From positions 82,199 to 146,198 of the forward strand of contig NZ_BSUG01000007.1 in assembly GCF_030161475.1 (NCBI RefSeq): a stretch of DNA of 64,000 nt, in the 5' to 3' direction. The notes beneath the pieces are model-generated. The model searched no databases. It was not told the origin of the DNA and saw nothing but the letters and a program-made list of their open reading frames with translations. This document shows positions 29,769 through 40,254 of this stretch, in pieces. The translations under genes and the position numbers were made by a program. Positions within the stretch are counted from its first letter, which is position 1, and each line of letters opens with the position of its first letter. The DNA comes from Tetragenococcus halophilus subsp. flandriensis. GTDB taxonomy: Bacteria > Bacillota > Bacilli > Lactobacillales > Enterococcaceae.

Positions 29769-30711
29769 TTTGTCCCACCTGTTCTCCAAGAGCTATGTTT
29801 TTACCTGCGCCGTTTAAAAACTCAGCAACCTTTTGTTTACTTCTTCCGGCAGGTTGCAATTCTTCAATTGCCAGAACGGTTTGCTGCCCACATGCGATCC
29901 ATAATTGTCCCTTATCACACCGCACGATTGTAGCGGGTTTTTCATTTGTCCGTTCTTTTACAGGGGAAACTGTCCAAATCTTCCAGCGGTTCTTTTGATA
30001 AGTGGTATAGGTAATCGGCCAAGGGCGCATCCCTCTGACTTTTTGTTCTATTTCAGTTGCAGTTTTCTGCCAATCAATGGCTTCTTCTTCTTTCTTAATG
30101 TTAGGGGCAAAAGTCACTTGCTCTTCATCTTGCGCAACAGAATGTAAGGTCCCAGCCAAAATTTGCGGTAAAACCTCAAGTAATAAGTCACGTCCTACTA
30201 AGCTTAATTTGGTAAACATCGTTCCCACATCATCAGTTGATGTAATTGGTGTACTTTTTTGTGCATAGACGCCACCAGCATCCATTTTTTTCACCATATC
30301 CATAATGGAGACGCCTGTTTTTTCTTCGCCATTTATAATCGCATAATGAACAGGAGCCCCTCCTCTATATTTAGGTAATAGTGAAGCATGAACATTCAAT
30401 GCACCATATTTGGGTATTTGTAATAATTTTTCAGGTAAAAATTGCCCAAATGCCGCTGTAATAATAACGTCAGGCTGCAATCTTGCGATTTCTTCCATTT
30501 CCTTTGAGCCACTTATTTTTTCTGGTTGTAAAACAGAAATGCCTAATGCTAAAGCTTTCTCTTTAACAGGAGAGGCGACAATTTTTTTCTTACGGCCTAC
30601 AGGGCGATCAGGTTGAGTAACAACGGCTTGCACTTCGTAACCAGCCGTTACCAACCCCTCCAAAATAGGAACAGAAAATTCCGGTGTCCCCATAAATACA
30701 ATTTTTGTCAT
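29758..30711 (-). CDS. fmt: Methionyl-tRNA formyltransferase
   Basis: Formylates initiator Met-tRNA with 10-formyltetrahydrofolate. 317 residues. The N-terminal formyltransferase domain shows IVFMGTPEFSVPILEGL, the catalytic-loop signature LNVHASLLPKYRGGAPVHYA and KKMDAGGVYAQK. The C-terminal OB-like tRNA domain starts near residue 210. It lies 12 bases behind priA in the conserved priA-fmt-rsmB-stp-prkC operon. Confidence 0.96.
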   Translation of the reverse strand: MTKIVFMGTPEFSVPILEGLVTAGYEVQAVVTQPDRPVGRKKKIVASPVKEKALALGISVLQPEKISGSKEMEEIARLQPDVIITAAFGQFLPEKLLQIPKYGALNVHASLLPKYRGGAPVHYAIINGEEKTGVSIMDMVKKMDAGGVYAQKSTPITSTDDVGTMFTKLSLVGRDLLLEVLPQILAGTLHSVAQDEEQVTFAPNIKKEEEAIDWQKTATEIEQKVRGMRPWPITYTTYQKNRWKIWTVSPVKERTNEKPATIVRCDKGQLWIACGQQTVLAIEELQPAGRSKQKVAEFLNGAGKNIALGEQVGQNES

Positions 30712-30723
30712 TTAAATTCTCCT

Positions 30724-33129
30724 TTAAATAAAGTTTACTGGTTCATTATCGATTGCTACATATAAGCTCTTGCGTTGGTCTTTTTGCGAATTATCAAGGA
30801 TTTTTTTCAACACTTGAGAAAGAGCAGGCTCTTTTTTGTATTTTATAATCATTTGATACTGATAACGGTTCTTTACTCGTGCAATAGAGGCAGGAGTAGG
30901 ACCTAAAATAATACTATCAGAACTTAAAGCTGTTTTTACTTCCTGAGCAATTTGAAACATTTTTTTGGCAGCTACTTGTTCTTCCTGATGACTACAAGTA
31001 ATTTTCACCGTAAAATAATACGGGGAGTAGCTGCTTTGATGCCGCAAAAACATCTCTTGCTTATAGAATGCTTCATAATCTTGTTTTTGGGCTAAAACAA
31101 TCGCGTGATGATCAGGATTAAAACTTTGAATAATCACTTCTCCTGCTTTTTGGGCCCGCCCAGCACGCCCGGCTACTTGCGTTAACAACTGAAAAGTACG
31201 TTCATTTGAACGAAAATCCGGTAAGTTTAAAGCCGTGTCTGCATTTAAGACGCCCACTAAGGTGATATTAGGATAATCCAAACCTTTAGCGATCATTTGT
31301 GTTCCTAATAAGATATCAGCTTCTTGTGCACCAAATTTTTGTAAGATTTTTTCGTGTGCACCTTTTCGCCGCGTAGTATCAACATCCATTCTCAAAATCC
31401 GGGCACTTGGAAATAATTCTTGCAATTCTTCTTGTACTTTTTGCGTTCCTGTCCCATAATAACGAATTTTGTTACTACCACATTCTGGACAGTGCCTGGG
31501 AATACCTTCTTCATGCCCACAGTAATGACAACGCATTGTTTTAGTATCCATATGCAAAGTCAAAGAAATATCACAATTCGGACAAGGAAGTACATACCCG
31601 CAATCTCGACACATCACAAAAGAAGAGTACCCTCTACGATTCAGCATTAAGACGGATTGTTCTTTTTTCTCCAAGCGATCTGCAATTTTTGCTTGTAATT
31701 CTTTTGAAAAATTGCTCATATTTTTTCTTTCATACTCTTTTTTTAAATCGACAATTTCTATACTTGGTAAATTTGCTGCCGGATCCGCCCGTTTACGCAA
31801 TAAAAGTAAATGATAGATATCTTTTTGCGCGCGAGCGCGAGATTCTAAAGACGGTGTAGCACTGCCTAATACTACAGGACAATGATGATACTTCCCACGC
31901 CATATTGCTAAATCTCTGGCATGATAACGCGGCGCTTCATCTTGCTTATAAGAAGATTCATGTTCTTCATCGACAATAATTATACCAATATTTTCCAGGG
32001 GCGCAAAAATCGCTGAACGAGCGCCTACGACAACTTGAGCCTGGCCACGTTCAATTTTGCGCCATTCATCATAACGCTCTCCTTGGCTTAAACCACTATG
32101 TAATACTGCTACAGCATCTCCCAAGCGGCTTTTAAAACGTTCGACCATTTGCGGCGTCAGCGCGATTTCTGGCACCAACATAATGGCTGTCTTGCCTTCA
32201 GCCAATACTTTTGAAATTGACTGCAAATACACCTCTGTCTTGCCACTACCCGTAATTCCTTCTAGCAAAAAAACTTCATCTTTGGCTTGTTTTTCAGCCG
32301 CAAGTATTTGATCTACTGCATGTTGTTGTTCGTTATTTAACGACAGTGCTGATGTTTTATTAAAGACTTTTCCTTGATGAGGATCGCGATAAGCTTCTAC
32401 TTCTTCAAAAGACAACCAACCTTTCTTTTCTCCCTGCTTTAATACAGCTGAAGAAATTCCTTGCTTTGTAAAAAAAGCTGTCGGTTGATGCGCGTTATTT
32501 TCTAATAATTCAACTAGTTGCTTTTGTCTGGGTGCTCGTTTATCGATCCCTTGGTAAATATCTGCTGCATCCCTTTGTGTCAAAAGACTATTAACATAGC
32601 GGATTTTCTTTACTTTGTTTTTCTTTTTGACCACATAACGAAGTTCAACAACATTTTCTTCCCGTAATTTTTTTAATTGCTGGAGTATACCCATTTCTTC
32701 TGCTTCTTGCCAATCAATTTCATCACTTTCTAAAAAAAACTGATGTTTGACTGGATGTGAAGGATCCTTTAGCACGATTTTTTTTTGGTATTCAGCTTTC
32801 ATCACACTCGGCAACATAGTTTGCAGGCAAGTAATTTTAAAAGCATAAGTTGTTTCTTTCATATAATCTGCCAAAGCTAGTAATTCTTGATTTAAAACAG
32901 GAGACAAATCCAACATTCGAATAATTGGTTTAAGTTTTTCTTCATATGTACTTGTTGAACTCAGCGCAGTCACAAAGCCTTGGATATGACGATTCCCATC
33001 GCCAAAAGGGACTTCTACACGCATCCCAATTTCAATGACGTCCAATAGCTCATCTGGCACTATATAAGTAAATGGTTGATCAGTTTGCATTGTTGGTACG
33101 TCCACAATAACTTCTGCAAATAATGGCAT
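30724..33129 (-). CDS. priA: Primosomal protein N' (replication restart helicase)
   Basis: 3'-5' superfamily 2 helicase that reloads the replisome at stalled forks. 801 residues. N-terminal fork-binding domain (about 1-110), winged helix, then Walker A LEGITGSGKTEVYLQ, DEEHESSYKQ, GSATPS, and a zinc-binding insert with eight Cys (CRDCGYVLPCPNCD ... CHYCGH ... CPECGS), then LLTQVAGRAGRA in the second helicase lobe. ATG start with SD aggag. First of the five-gene block running to prkC. rpoZ-gmk lie upstream across a 283-base gap. Confidence 0.96.
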   Translation of the reverse strand: MPLFAEVIVDVPTMQTDQPFTYIVPDELLDVIEIGMRVEVPFGDGNRHIQGFVTALSSTSTYEEKLKPIIRMLDLSPVLNQELLALADYMKETTYAFKITCLQTMLPSVMKAEYQKKIVLKDPSHPVKHQFFLESDEIDWQEAEEMGILQQLKKLREENVVELRYVVKKKNKVKKIRYVNSLLTQRDAADIYQGIDKRAPRQKQLVELLENNAHQPTAFFTKQGISSAVLKQGEKKGWLSFEEVEAYRDPHQGKVFNKTSALSLNNEQQHAVDQILAAEKQAKDEVFLLEGITGSGKTEVYLQSISKVLAEGKTAIMLVPEIALTPQMVERFKSRLGDAVAVLHSGLSQGERYDEWRKIERGQAQVVVGARSAIFAPLENIGIIIVDEEHESSYKQDEAPRYHARDLAIWRGKYHHCPVVLGSATPSLESRARAQKDIYHLLLLRKRADPAANLPSIEIVDLKKEYERKNMSNFSKELQAKIADRLEKKEQSVLMLNRRGYSSFVMCRDCGYVLPCPNCDISLTLHMDTKTMRCHYCGHEEGIPRHCPECGSNKIRYYGTGTQKVQEELQELFPSARILRMDVDTTRRKGAHEKILQKFGAQEADILLGTQMIAKGLDYPNITLVGVLNADTALNLPDFRSNERTFQLLTQVAGRAGRAQKAGEVIIQSFNPDHHAIVLAQKQDYEAFYKQEMFLRHQSSYSPYYFTVKITCSHQEEQVAAKKMFQIAQEVKTALSSDSIILGPTPASIARVKNRYQYQMIIKYKKEPALSQVLKKILDNSQKDQRKSLYVAIDNEPVNFI

Positions 33130-33270
33130 GCGATTTCTCCTTTCTGACCTATTTTACTAAAATTACAGATGTTTGTCTTTATTAACTGATAAAATTAAAG
33201 TTTCTCCCTATTTTTTTTGCTTGCTTGTTTATTTTTTAAAAAGGGAAATGTGATAAAAACCTTTAACAAT

Positions 33271-33370
33271 AAATAACCGAACTATAAAGAAATTGTTGCT
33301 AACCTTCGATAGGTTCTTGTCGTAAATACACAACAAACAACAAATTTCATTAAATATAGTTCGGTTATTT
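33271..33370. repeat. 100-base inverted-repeat element between rpoZ and priA
   Basis: Perfect 16-bp terminal inverted repeats, aaataaccgaactata (33271-33286) and tatagttcggttattt (33355-33370). Inside, gaaattgttg / caacaaattTc continues the pairing imperfectly, and a central hairpin aaccttcgataggtt lies at the apex. The whole stretch can fold as one long stem. No clear target-site duplication is seen. It could be a MITE-like element or a structured RNA within the gmk-rpoZ-priA transcript. A 65-codon frame crossing it looks spurious. Confidence 0.65.
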
Positions 33371-33412
33371 TGCCTTATTTTACTTAAGCCACGATCCCTC
33401 AGCAAGTTAAGT

Positions 33413-33712
33413 TTAGCTATCTTCACGCACGCGATTTTCTAAATCTTTTTGTTCTTGTTCTTTTTGCGCTTGTTTTTCTTCTGCTTCCATTTGAATTCTT
33501 GCTCGTTTTAATTCAGGATTAGGATCATTAATCACTGTTTGAGCATCAATTTCTTCTAATGCTTTACCCACATTTTTAACTGAATCAAAATTATCTAAAG
33601 TCGGATTTGCGCCAGCGTCTAATTCATGGGCACGTTTGCTAGCTAATAACACCAAGGAATACTTAGAATTCACTGATTCTAATAAAGAATCAATTGAAGG
33701 TTTTAACATCAT
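33413..33712 (-). CDS. rpoZ: DNA-directed RNA polymerase subunit omega
   Basis: Small RNA polymerase assembly subunit, 99 residues. The core [20 protein letters not shown] and [15 protein letters not shown] is the RpoZ signature. The C-terminal 30 residues are a charged Lys/Gln/Glu helix, common in lactic acid bacteria. SD gaggag overlaps the end of gmk, four bases away, so the two are translationally close. Two tandem ATG codons make the exact start uncertain by one residue. Confidence 0.93.
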   Translation of the reverse strand: MMLKPSIDSLLESVNSKYSLVLLASKRAHELDAGANPTLDNFDSVKNVGKALEEIDAQTVINDPNPELKRARIQMEAEEKQAQKEQEQKDLENRVREDS

Positions 33713-33716
33713 AATA

Positions 33717-34433
<717 letters not shown>

Positions 34434-34496
34434 TTAGTATAACACTTTTTTAGTTGAAGCACTATTTTCACAAATAATAAGTAAAAAATTTTTAAC

Positions 34497-34715
34497 TTAC
34501 ATATTAGTTACTGCTTTTTTTAACGCTTCAAATTCTTCATTACTTAACGTGATCCCTTTTCCCATCTTTTCATGGTCAGGACTCCAATCACGTAAATCAA
34601 ATTTGGGTGGACGTTCATTCCAACTGACAATATTTAATTCTTTACGCCAACCTTTGGCATTTTCGGATAGAATCGCTATCTCTTCTAAAATTTCATAGGA
34701 AAAATCCTTTGCCAT
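34497..34715 (-). CDS. ydbC: YdbC-like PC4-family single-strand DNA-binding protein
   Basis: 72 residues. The sequence (FSYEILEEIAILSENAKGWR, then ELNIVSWNERPPKFDLRDW and EKMGKGITLSNEEF) matches the bacterial YdbC/PC4 family, whose Lactococcus member binds single-stranded DNA as a dimer. The biological role is unknown. It follows the patatin gene by 35 bases in the same direction. Confidence 0.85.
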   Translation of the reverse strand: MAKDFSYEILEEIAILSENAKGWRKELNIVSWNERPPKFDLRDWSPDHEKMGKGITLSNEEFEALKKAVTNM

Positions 34716-34750
34716 ATACTTCCCTCATTTCATTTGTTGTTCACTGATAA

Positions 34751-36400
34751 CTACGCATTTTTTGTTGATTTCTTTTTTAAAAAAGAGAAAAATTTCACTG
34801 CAACAAATAATACCGACGATTTTTTAGTAAGACTTTCAGGTATTTTTATTCCCTTTTCTAAAAGTTCCTCAAAAAGCAAAAATTGCTTCTTTTTTGAAAG
34901 TAAGGAATAATTTTGATGAAAAATTTCAAGCCATTCTATAAAAGATAGTGTTACTTCAAAGGGTTGGGTGACATTTTCTTTACCTTCAACTAAAGCTGCT
35001 AAAAATTGTGATTTTGTATAAACTTTGTTCGGCGGAAGTTCTAAAAAACGGCCAATAAGTTCAACAAAAGCTTCTCCGGCACTTTCTAACGGGATCTTTT
35101 TTTCGTATAGCTTATAAAATTTCTGCCAAAAAGCCTTATCTTGTAACCAACTGGCTTTTTCCGAAGATAAGGTTAAAATAAAGGCTTGCCATTCTGTCTG
35201 CCAATCTACTTCAGTAGTAAAAGTATACCAGAAACCAGTGTAAAAGTGGAAATATTTCATGGTTTCTAAATAACCTAATTGTTCATTTATTTTAGAACGT
35301 TGACTATCAAATAGCAAAAAACTGCCTAATGACCAAGGAGAACGTAAGGTGATCGTTGGTGTATTTTCTGTGTTTATATTTTTTTTACGAATCCCAGGAC
35401 CTTGTGCATCTATACAAATACACTCTTTTGCACCTTTTAAAAGAGCAACATCTAGTGGGAAATCATTGCGATATCCACCATCAATATAGTCTTCCCCTTT
35501 GATATTCATCGGTTGCATGGCAGGGAAAAAAGCTGCCGAGGCTGTCAGCCATTTCCATGCATCTGATGTTGGTTTAACAGCAACCACTTTTTCTTTTAAG
35601 CCTCGTAACTGTGTAGTACAAATATATAGTTTTATAGAAGAAGCTAGCAGCGTTTTTTCATCTAAAGTTTGCTTAAGCATTTGCTGCAGCGGCAAAGTAC
35701 TAACACCCTTGTCTTTAACTGCCGATAATCCGAGAGAACGTAGTTGCTGTCTTAATTGTTTAAACGAATGATTATCCTCCGCCGCTTTAGGAAAAGCTAG
35801 AATTTGTTCGGTACTGATCCTACGCCAAATTTGTTGCGCCATATTTTCATCATTCATCATAATGAGCCCAGCATTTAATGCGCCTACAGAGGCACTAGTG
35901 ATCATAGAAAAAGAAATATTCAAGCTTTTTAATGCGCGCCAAGCACCAATTTGGTAGGCCCCTCGCGCACCGCCACCACTTAAAACCAAGGCAGTATTAT
36001 AAGATAATTTCTTAGTTAGTCCTTGTTTATCTGGCTGATAATCATTTGCCAATAACCACTCAAACAGCGGCCCTTGCGCAGAAAATGTTAAGTGAATAGT
36101 AGAAGTAAAGTAGCTACGCGCAAACAATTCAATTTTTTGTAAAATAGCATACCAAGAAATTTGGCTAGGTTCACTACACAAAATATTTGTAATCTTCATT
36201 TGCCTTTCTGATAACTTAATACTGAAAAAAACAACTTGCTTTTGTATTTCTGTAGCCCAGCAATCTTGTTTATAAATAGCATAAAACATGTTTTCTTGAG
36301 CAAGAGAATGTGTGTTATAAAAAGGGAAAACTAATTTTGTTTGCCTAAGAATCGGGCGAACTTTTTCTAGTTCAGAAACATACAGTTTTTTAAACGCCAC
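34751..36400 (-). CDS. Patatin-like phospholipase with extra N- and C-terminal regions
   Basis: 549 residues, much longer than a bare patatin domain (about 200). The patatin core starts near residue 130: oxyanion loop VLSGGGARGAYQIGAWRAL, nucleophile region TSASVGALNAGLIM and catalytic Asp in YIDGGYRNDFPLD. The nucleophile elbow reads S-A-S-V-G, so the first Gly of GxSxG is Ser. The first ~125 residues look like a degenerate GNAT-type acetyltransferase fold (strand-rich, ending FEWLLANDYQPDKQGLTKKL) without a clear acetyl-CoA motif. The last ~170 residues are unrecognised. Likely a lipid acyl hydrolase of unknown substrate, without signal peptide. Probably co-transcribed with ydbC. Confidence 0.8.
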   Translation of the reverse strand: MAFKKLYVSELEKVRPILRQTKLVFPFYNTHSLAQENMFYAIYKQDCWATEIQKQVVFFSIKLSERQMKITNILCSEPSQISWYAILQKIELFARSYFTSTIHLTFSAQGPLFEWLLANDYQPDKQGLTKKLSYNTALVLSGGGARGAYQIGAWRALKSLNISFSMITSASVGALNAGLIMMNDENMAQQIWRRISTEQILAFPKAAEDNHSFKQLRQQLRSLGLSAVKDKGVSTLPLQQMLKQTLDEKTLLASSIKLYICTTQLRGLKEKVVAVKPTSDAWKWLTASAAFFPAMQPMNIKGEDYIDGGYRNDFPLDVALLKGAKECICIDAQGPGIRKKNINTENTPTITLRSPWSLGSFLLFDSQRSKINEQLGYLETMKYFHFYTGFWYTFTTEVDWQTEWQAFILTLSSEKASWLQDKAFWQKFYKLYEKKIPLESAGEAFVELIGRFLELPPNKVYTKSQFLAALVEGKENVTQPFEVTLSFIEWLEIFHQNYSLLSKKKQFLLFEELLEKGIKIPESLTKKSSVLFVAVKFFSFLKKKSTKNA

Positions 36401-36592
36401 GTAAATTTCCCCCTTTTTTGTTAGTCAATAAAAATTCCCGTTGCTTACAATATAAATGATATTTTCAACTCGCTCAAGATGCCATATATTACTTAGTGTA
36501 ATAAACATTTAAAAGAAACGAAACAAGCATTTTTCTAAAATTTATTGTAAAATATAATTAGAAGAAGCAAGGAAAAAGGAGGGATCTGCATA

Positions 36593-37357
36593 ATGACTGA
36601 TTTTATCTACGTACATATTGACAATATCAGTAATGCTGTTTTGACCCAAGGTTTTTCTACTGCTGATTTTCATCAGGCAATTGTTCACCGCCCTAAAAAC
36701 CTATTGTTATTGGATCCTTCAAATGAACGGGGCGAATATGAAGCGCACACCGCAATGAAAACTATTCGCGGCAGACAAGCCGTCGATAATTATTTCCAAG
36801 CAGTTGATAAAAAAAGAGTCACTGGTACTAATAAATGGATCGATTTCACTGATGTTATGATGTTAAAAGAACTAACCCCCACTGAAATCTCAGAGTTATT
36901 GTATTTTGGTCATATGAAGACGCATCTTCATTCACCTTTTTTTTATAAGTTACAAAATAACTTTGCTTATTTTGAATTACAAGACGATTTATCTAAGGTT
37001 TACTATCGTTATTTAGAGGAGTTTCATCAGGTCTTAGCACAAAAAATTACCCTTCTAGTTTCAGAGACCTTAAATACACGGCGTTCTTTGTTTCAAAAAA
37101 ATAAGGCAGTCGAGTCTTTACCTCTCAATATTGTCAAAACCTTGAGTGACTTTATGAAAGAGGGTTTGGTTTTTTCTTTTAAACAAACAGAGTTCCAAGA
37201 CAAAACATATCAGATCCCTTTGTTTTTAGTAGGAGACACTCATATTCGTATGGGAAGCCCTACCTTTAAAGATGATGCACTTATTGGACATTTAACTTAT
37301 TATTCTTCCCAAAGGACTTGGGAGCTTGATATCAATAAAAAAGACTTGGATTTATAA
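36593..37357 (+). CDS. Unrecognised protein of 254 residues
   Basis: I do not recognise a family. The protein is soluble-looking with no signal peptide or membrane segment, moderately rich in aromatic residues, and has a helical middle (about 125-175) with YRYLEEFHQVLAQK and TLNTRRSLFQKNKAVESL. His and Asp residues are scattered, with no clear catalytic motif. It is real by composition: SD aggaggg, a -10 TATAAT at 36553-36558, no overlapping competitor and a good bidirectional terminator behind. It stands alone on the plus strand between the patatin gene (divergent) and the thiamine operon (convergent). Confidence 0.8.
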   Translation: MTDFIYVHIDNISNAVLTQGFSTADFHQAIVHRPKNLLLLDPSNERGEYEAHTAMKTIRGRQAVDNYFQAVDKKRVTGTNKWIDFTDVMMLKELTPTEISELLYFGHMKTHLHSPFFYKLQNNFAYFELQDDLSKVYYRYLEEFHQVLAQKITLLVSETLNTRRSLFQKNKAVESLPLNIVKTLSDFMKEGLVFSFKQTEFQDKTYQIPLFLVGDTHIRMGSPTFKDDALIGHLTYYSSQRTWELDINKKDLDL

Positions 37358-37389
37358 ACATTGACAAACATACCTTGGTCATAAAATGA

Positions 37390-37437
37390 TTAAACGACGA
37401 AAAAAGCGGTTTATGAGGCTTTTCCGTCGTTTTTATT
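37390..37437. terminator. Bidirectional terminator behind the unknown gene and thiD
   Basis: aaacgacgaaaaaagc / gcttttccgtcgttt stem (37392-37407 and 37418-37432) with T-runs on both sides. Confidence 0.9.
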
Positions 37438-37441
37438 ATCT

Positions 37442-38269
37442 TTATTTCTCTTTTCTGACAGTAATTTTTTCACTTAATTTCGCCCAATGATTGGTAGGCC
37501 CATGTCCGTGTCCAACGCTGATTCCATCTTCTATAGCACCTTGAATAAATGCTTTAGCTGTAATAGCTGCTTCTTTAAATGATCTTCCTTTAGCTAATTC
37601 TGCTGCGATACAAGAAGAAAAGGTATCTCCAGTCCCGTGGGTATTCTTTGTTTGAAGACGAGGTGCACTAAGCCAGAAAGCTGTTTCATTTTCCATTAGT
37701 ACGAAATCTATAGCTTCTTCATCCTCTGCATGTCCACCTTTAATAATCACATTTTTTACACCCATTTTTTGTAAAGTAAATGCTGCTTTTTTGATTTCTT
37801 TTTTACTTTTTATCTTGCTTGCTGTTAATGCTTCAGCTTCCGGCAAATTAGGGGTAATAACATACGCTTGTGGTATGAGCTCTTCTTTAATGGTTTGCAC
37901 CGCTTCTTTTTGTAATAGTGGATGACCACCCTTTGCTATCATCACAGGATCTACAACCAAAGGGCCAAAAGAAGAGTTTTTATAATTATTAACCACCGTT
38001 TGTACATGCTCCTGGTCAAATAACATCCCCGTCTTAGCCGCGCGAATGTGAAAATCATCCTCTAGAGAGTTAAATTGAGCATCAATAAAAGAACAGGAAA
38101 CAGGACAACTTTCCTGTACACCTCTAGTATTTTGTGCCGTTAACGCGACAAGAATACTTGTACCAAAAACATTTCTCGCTTGAAAAGTTTTTAAATCCGC
38201 TTGAATCCCTGCGCCACCACCAGAATCTGACCCTGCAATCGTTACAACTTGAGGCGTTTGGTTTTCCAT
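37442..38269 (-). CDS. thiD: Hydroxymethylpyrimidine/phosphomethylpyrimidine kinase
   Basis: Phosphorylates HMP and HMP-phosphate to the diphosphate used by ThiE. 275 residues, ribokinase fold: VVTIAGSDSGGGAGIQADLK at the N-terminus, VVDPVMIAKGGHPLL, and the catalytic anion-hole motif NTHGTGDTFSSCIAAELAKG. It directly abuts thiE and is the last gene of the thiT-thiW-thiM-thiE-thiD operon. Confidence 0.95.
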   Translation of the reverse strand: MENQTPQVVTIAGSDSGGGAGIQADLKTFQARNVFGTSILVALTAQNTRGVQESCPVSCSFIDAQFNSLEDDFHIRAAKTGMLFDQEHVQTVVNNYKNSSFGPLVVDPVMIAKGGHPLLQKEAVQTIKEELIPQAYVITPNLPEAEALTASKIKSKKEIKKAAFTLQKMGVKNVIIKGGHAEDEEAIDFVLMENETAFWLSAPRLQTKNTHGTGDTFSSCIAAELAKGRSFKEAAITAKAFIQGAIEDGISVGHGHGPTNHWAKLSEKITVRKEK

Positions 38270-38899
38270 CTATCTTTCCTCCAATTGTGCAAATTTTTCT
38301 TTCATCTGCCGTACTTTTTTTCCAATGTCATTAGCTTTCATTATTTCACTAACTACAGCGATCCCTTGAACACCCATGTGATCAAAGCTTGCGATTCGCT
38401 CTTCTGTAATACCGCCAATAGCAACTACTGGAATTGATACCTCTTGTATGATCTGTTGTAAAGTTTCAAATGAAGTCGTTTGTGCATCTTCTTTTGTTGT
38501 AGTCGAAAACATCGCACCCACACCTAAATAGTCCGCACCACTCAATTGTGCTTTTTGTGCTTGAGATACATTCTTAGCAGAAACCCCCAGAATTTTATCT
38601 CCAATAAGCTGTCTTGTTACTTTCACTGGCAGTTCATCATCACCAATGTGTACTCCAGAAGCATCAATCGCTAAGCAAATATCCACCCGATCATCAATGA
38701 TCAATGGAATTTGGTAGCTGTCTGTTACATTTTTTACTTTTTGAGCTAAGCTATAATATCCATATGTTGTAAGGTCTTTTTCTCTTAATTGGACTAATGT
38801 CACACCATTTTTACAGGCTTCTTCAATCTTTTGTAAAAAGACTGTCTCACTTTCTCCGTAACGAGCGGTCACTAAATATAAGCTTGTATCTATTTTCAC
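38270..38899 (-). CDS. thiE: Thiamine-phosphate synthase
   Basis: Condenses HMP diphosphate with thiazole phosphate to thiamine phosphate. 209 residues, TIM barrel. Motifs: [53 protein letters not shown] and [12 protein letters not shown]. The start overlaps the thiM stop by four bases (ATGA-type coupling). Confidence 0.95.
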   Translation of the reverse strand: MKIDTSLYLVTARYGESETVFLQKIEEACKNGVTLVQLREKDLTTYGYYSLAQKVKNVTDSYQIPLIIDDRVDICLAIDASGVHIGDDELPVKVTRQLIGDKILGVSAKNVSQAQKAQLSGADYLGVGAMFSTTTKEDAQTTSFETLQQIIQEVSIPVVAIGGITEERIASFDHMGVQGIAVVSEIMKANDIGKKVRQMKEKFAQLEER

Positions 38900-39717
38900 C
38901 GTTTGCCTCCTCTTACTTGTCTAAACCAATCCTTATTCTCTTTTCCTAATAACGATAGTTGATTTAGCGTTTCATGTCGAAAATCTGCCAAACCAGCATT
39001 GGACGTTAATTTTTTGCTAGCAAACTCCCCGCAAATATTTAAATAGCTTAATGCTAAAACAACAGCCGTTTCAGAGTTAAATTGTAGACCTAATAACGCT
39101 GCAATCAACGCACCTAATAAATCACCTGTTCCAATAAAACCTTGGAGCTCGTCCACACCATTTTCCATAATCCATGTACTGTCCTTTACAACAATAATAT
39201 CTTTTTTACCGGTGGCAAGATAAGTAGTAGCTAAATCTTCTTGTTTCAACGCTTTTATCAACTCTTCAATTTCATCCTCATTTTGATCTGATATGCTACT
39301 ATCAACGCCTTTACCTGTCGTTTTTAGTCCACAAAAAGCACGTAATTCTGAAATGTTTCCTTTTATAACATCGGGTTTTTGTCTACTTAACTGCTTTGCT
39401 AACTGATAAGCGGTAGGTGCACTCGTTATGCCCACTATATCAACAACAAAGGGGATTTGATTAGCACACATTTTTGCGGCAGTTAAAATTGATTGCTCTC
39501 TTTCCTTTGATAAACTACCTAGGTTTAACAGTGAACTATCTGTCTGCTTAAAAAGTGTAGAAAATTCTCTAACATCTGAGGTCATAATTGGCCGCGCATT
39601 AACATATAATAATGCATTAGCCATCGTTTCTATGGTGACATTATTCGTAATACAATGAACTAGAGAAGCTTGTTTTAAGGGAAACACCTCTTTGGCGATT
39701 TCTTCAAGATTTTGCAT
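38896..39717 (-). CDS. thiM: Hydroxyethylthiazole kinase
   Basis: Salvage kinase making hydroxyethylthiazole phosphate. 273 residues, ribokinase-like. Seen: [33 protein letters not shown] and the catalytic region [18 protein letters not shown], where the usual GTGC motif of ThiM reads GTGD, putting Asp at the expected general-base position. No de novo thiazole genes are visible, consistent with precursor salvage. Confidence 0.93.
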   Translation of the reverse strand: MQNLEEIAKEVFPLKQASLVHCITNNVTIETMANALLYVNARPIMTSDVREFSTLFKQTDSSLLNLGSLSKEREQSILTAAKMCANQIPFVVDIVGITSAPTAYQLAKQLSRQKPDVIKGNISELRAFCGLKTTGKGVDSSISDQNEDEIEELIKALKQEDLATTYLATGKKDIIVVKDSTWIMENGVDELQGFIGTGDLLGALIAALLGLQFNSETAVVLALSYLNICGEFASKKLTSNAGLADFRHETLNQLSLLGKENKDWFRQVRGGKR

Positions 39718-39731
39718 CTAACCATCCTTTT

Positions 39732-40235
39732 CTAGTTAAATAAAGTCTTCATTTGGCGAAAAACGGGTAAATCTTTTACTTTTCTCCATACAAACCAAGC
39801 GACAATTGAACCCAATACAGCAGCGCCTAAAAAACGCGGTGTATAAATAAACCAATAGAATTGGTTACTTGAGCCAGTGAATACTACCATCACAGGGTAA
39901 GATAATAATGAACCAATAATACCAGTCCCAATAATTTCTCCTACCATTGAAGCATAAATATTTTGGAAGATACGATAAAGTAAAGCTGCTAAAAAGGCGC
40001 CAAACACTGCTCCTGTCAAAGCAAGGGGAGGAATGCCTAAAAATGTCATACGTATCATGCCGCAGATGAAAGCCATCGCCGTAGCATACAGTGGTCCCAT
40101 CAACACACCCGCAAATACATTAATCACACTAGACATGGGCGCCATTCCTTCAATACGTAAAATAGGCGACAAAACAACATCTAAGGCAATCATAATTGCT
40201 AAATAAGTTAGTTTTCTTATTTTTTTATGTCTCAT
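39732..40235 (-). CDS. thiW: ECF transporter S-component ThiW (thiazole precursor uptake)
   Basis: 167-residue membrane protein with about five helices. It starts with the short basic motif typical of S-components (RHKKIRKLTYLAIMIALDVV) and contains MAPMSSVINVFAGVLMGPLY. ThiW proteins are predicted to import hydroxyethylthiazole through the shared ECF energy-coupling module, which is not in this window. It stands next to thiM, the kinase for that substrate. Confidence 0.88.
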   Translation of the reverse strand: MRHKKIRKLTYLAIMIALDVVLSPILRIEGMAPMSSVINVFAGVLMGPLYATAMAFICGMIRMTFLGIPPLALTGAVFGAFLAALLYRIFQNIYASMVGEIIGTGIIGSLLSYPVMVVFTGSSNQFYWFIYTPRFLGAAVLGSIVAWFVWRKVKDLPVFRQMKTLFN

Positions 40236-40254
40236 ATAGGTAAAACCTCTTCAA

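Noticed and set aside
33229..33426. 65-codon minus-strand frame [13 protein letters not shown]... between rpoZ and priA
   Set aside because: Crosses the inverted-repeat element, overlaps rpoZ, has no convincing SD and no family resemblance.
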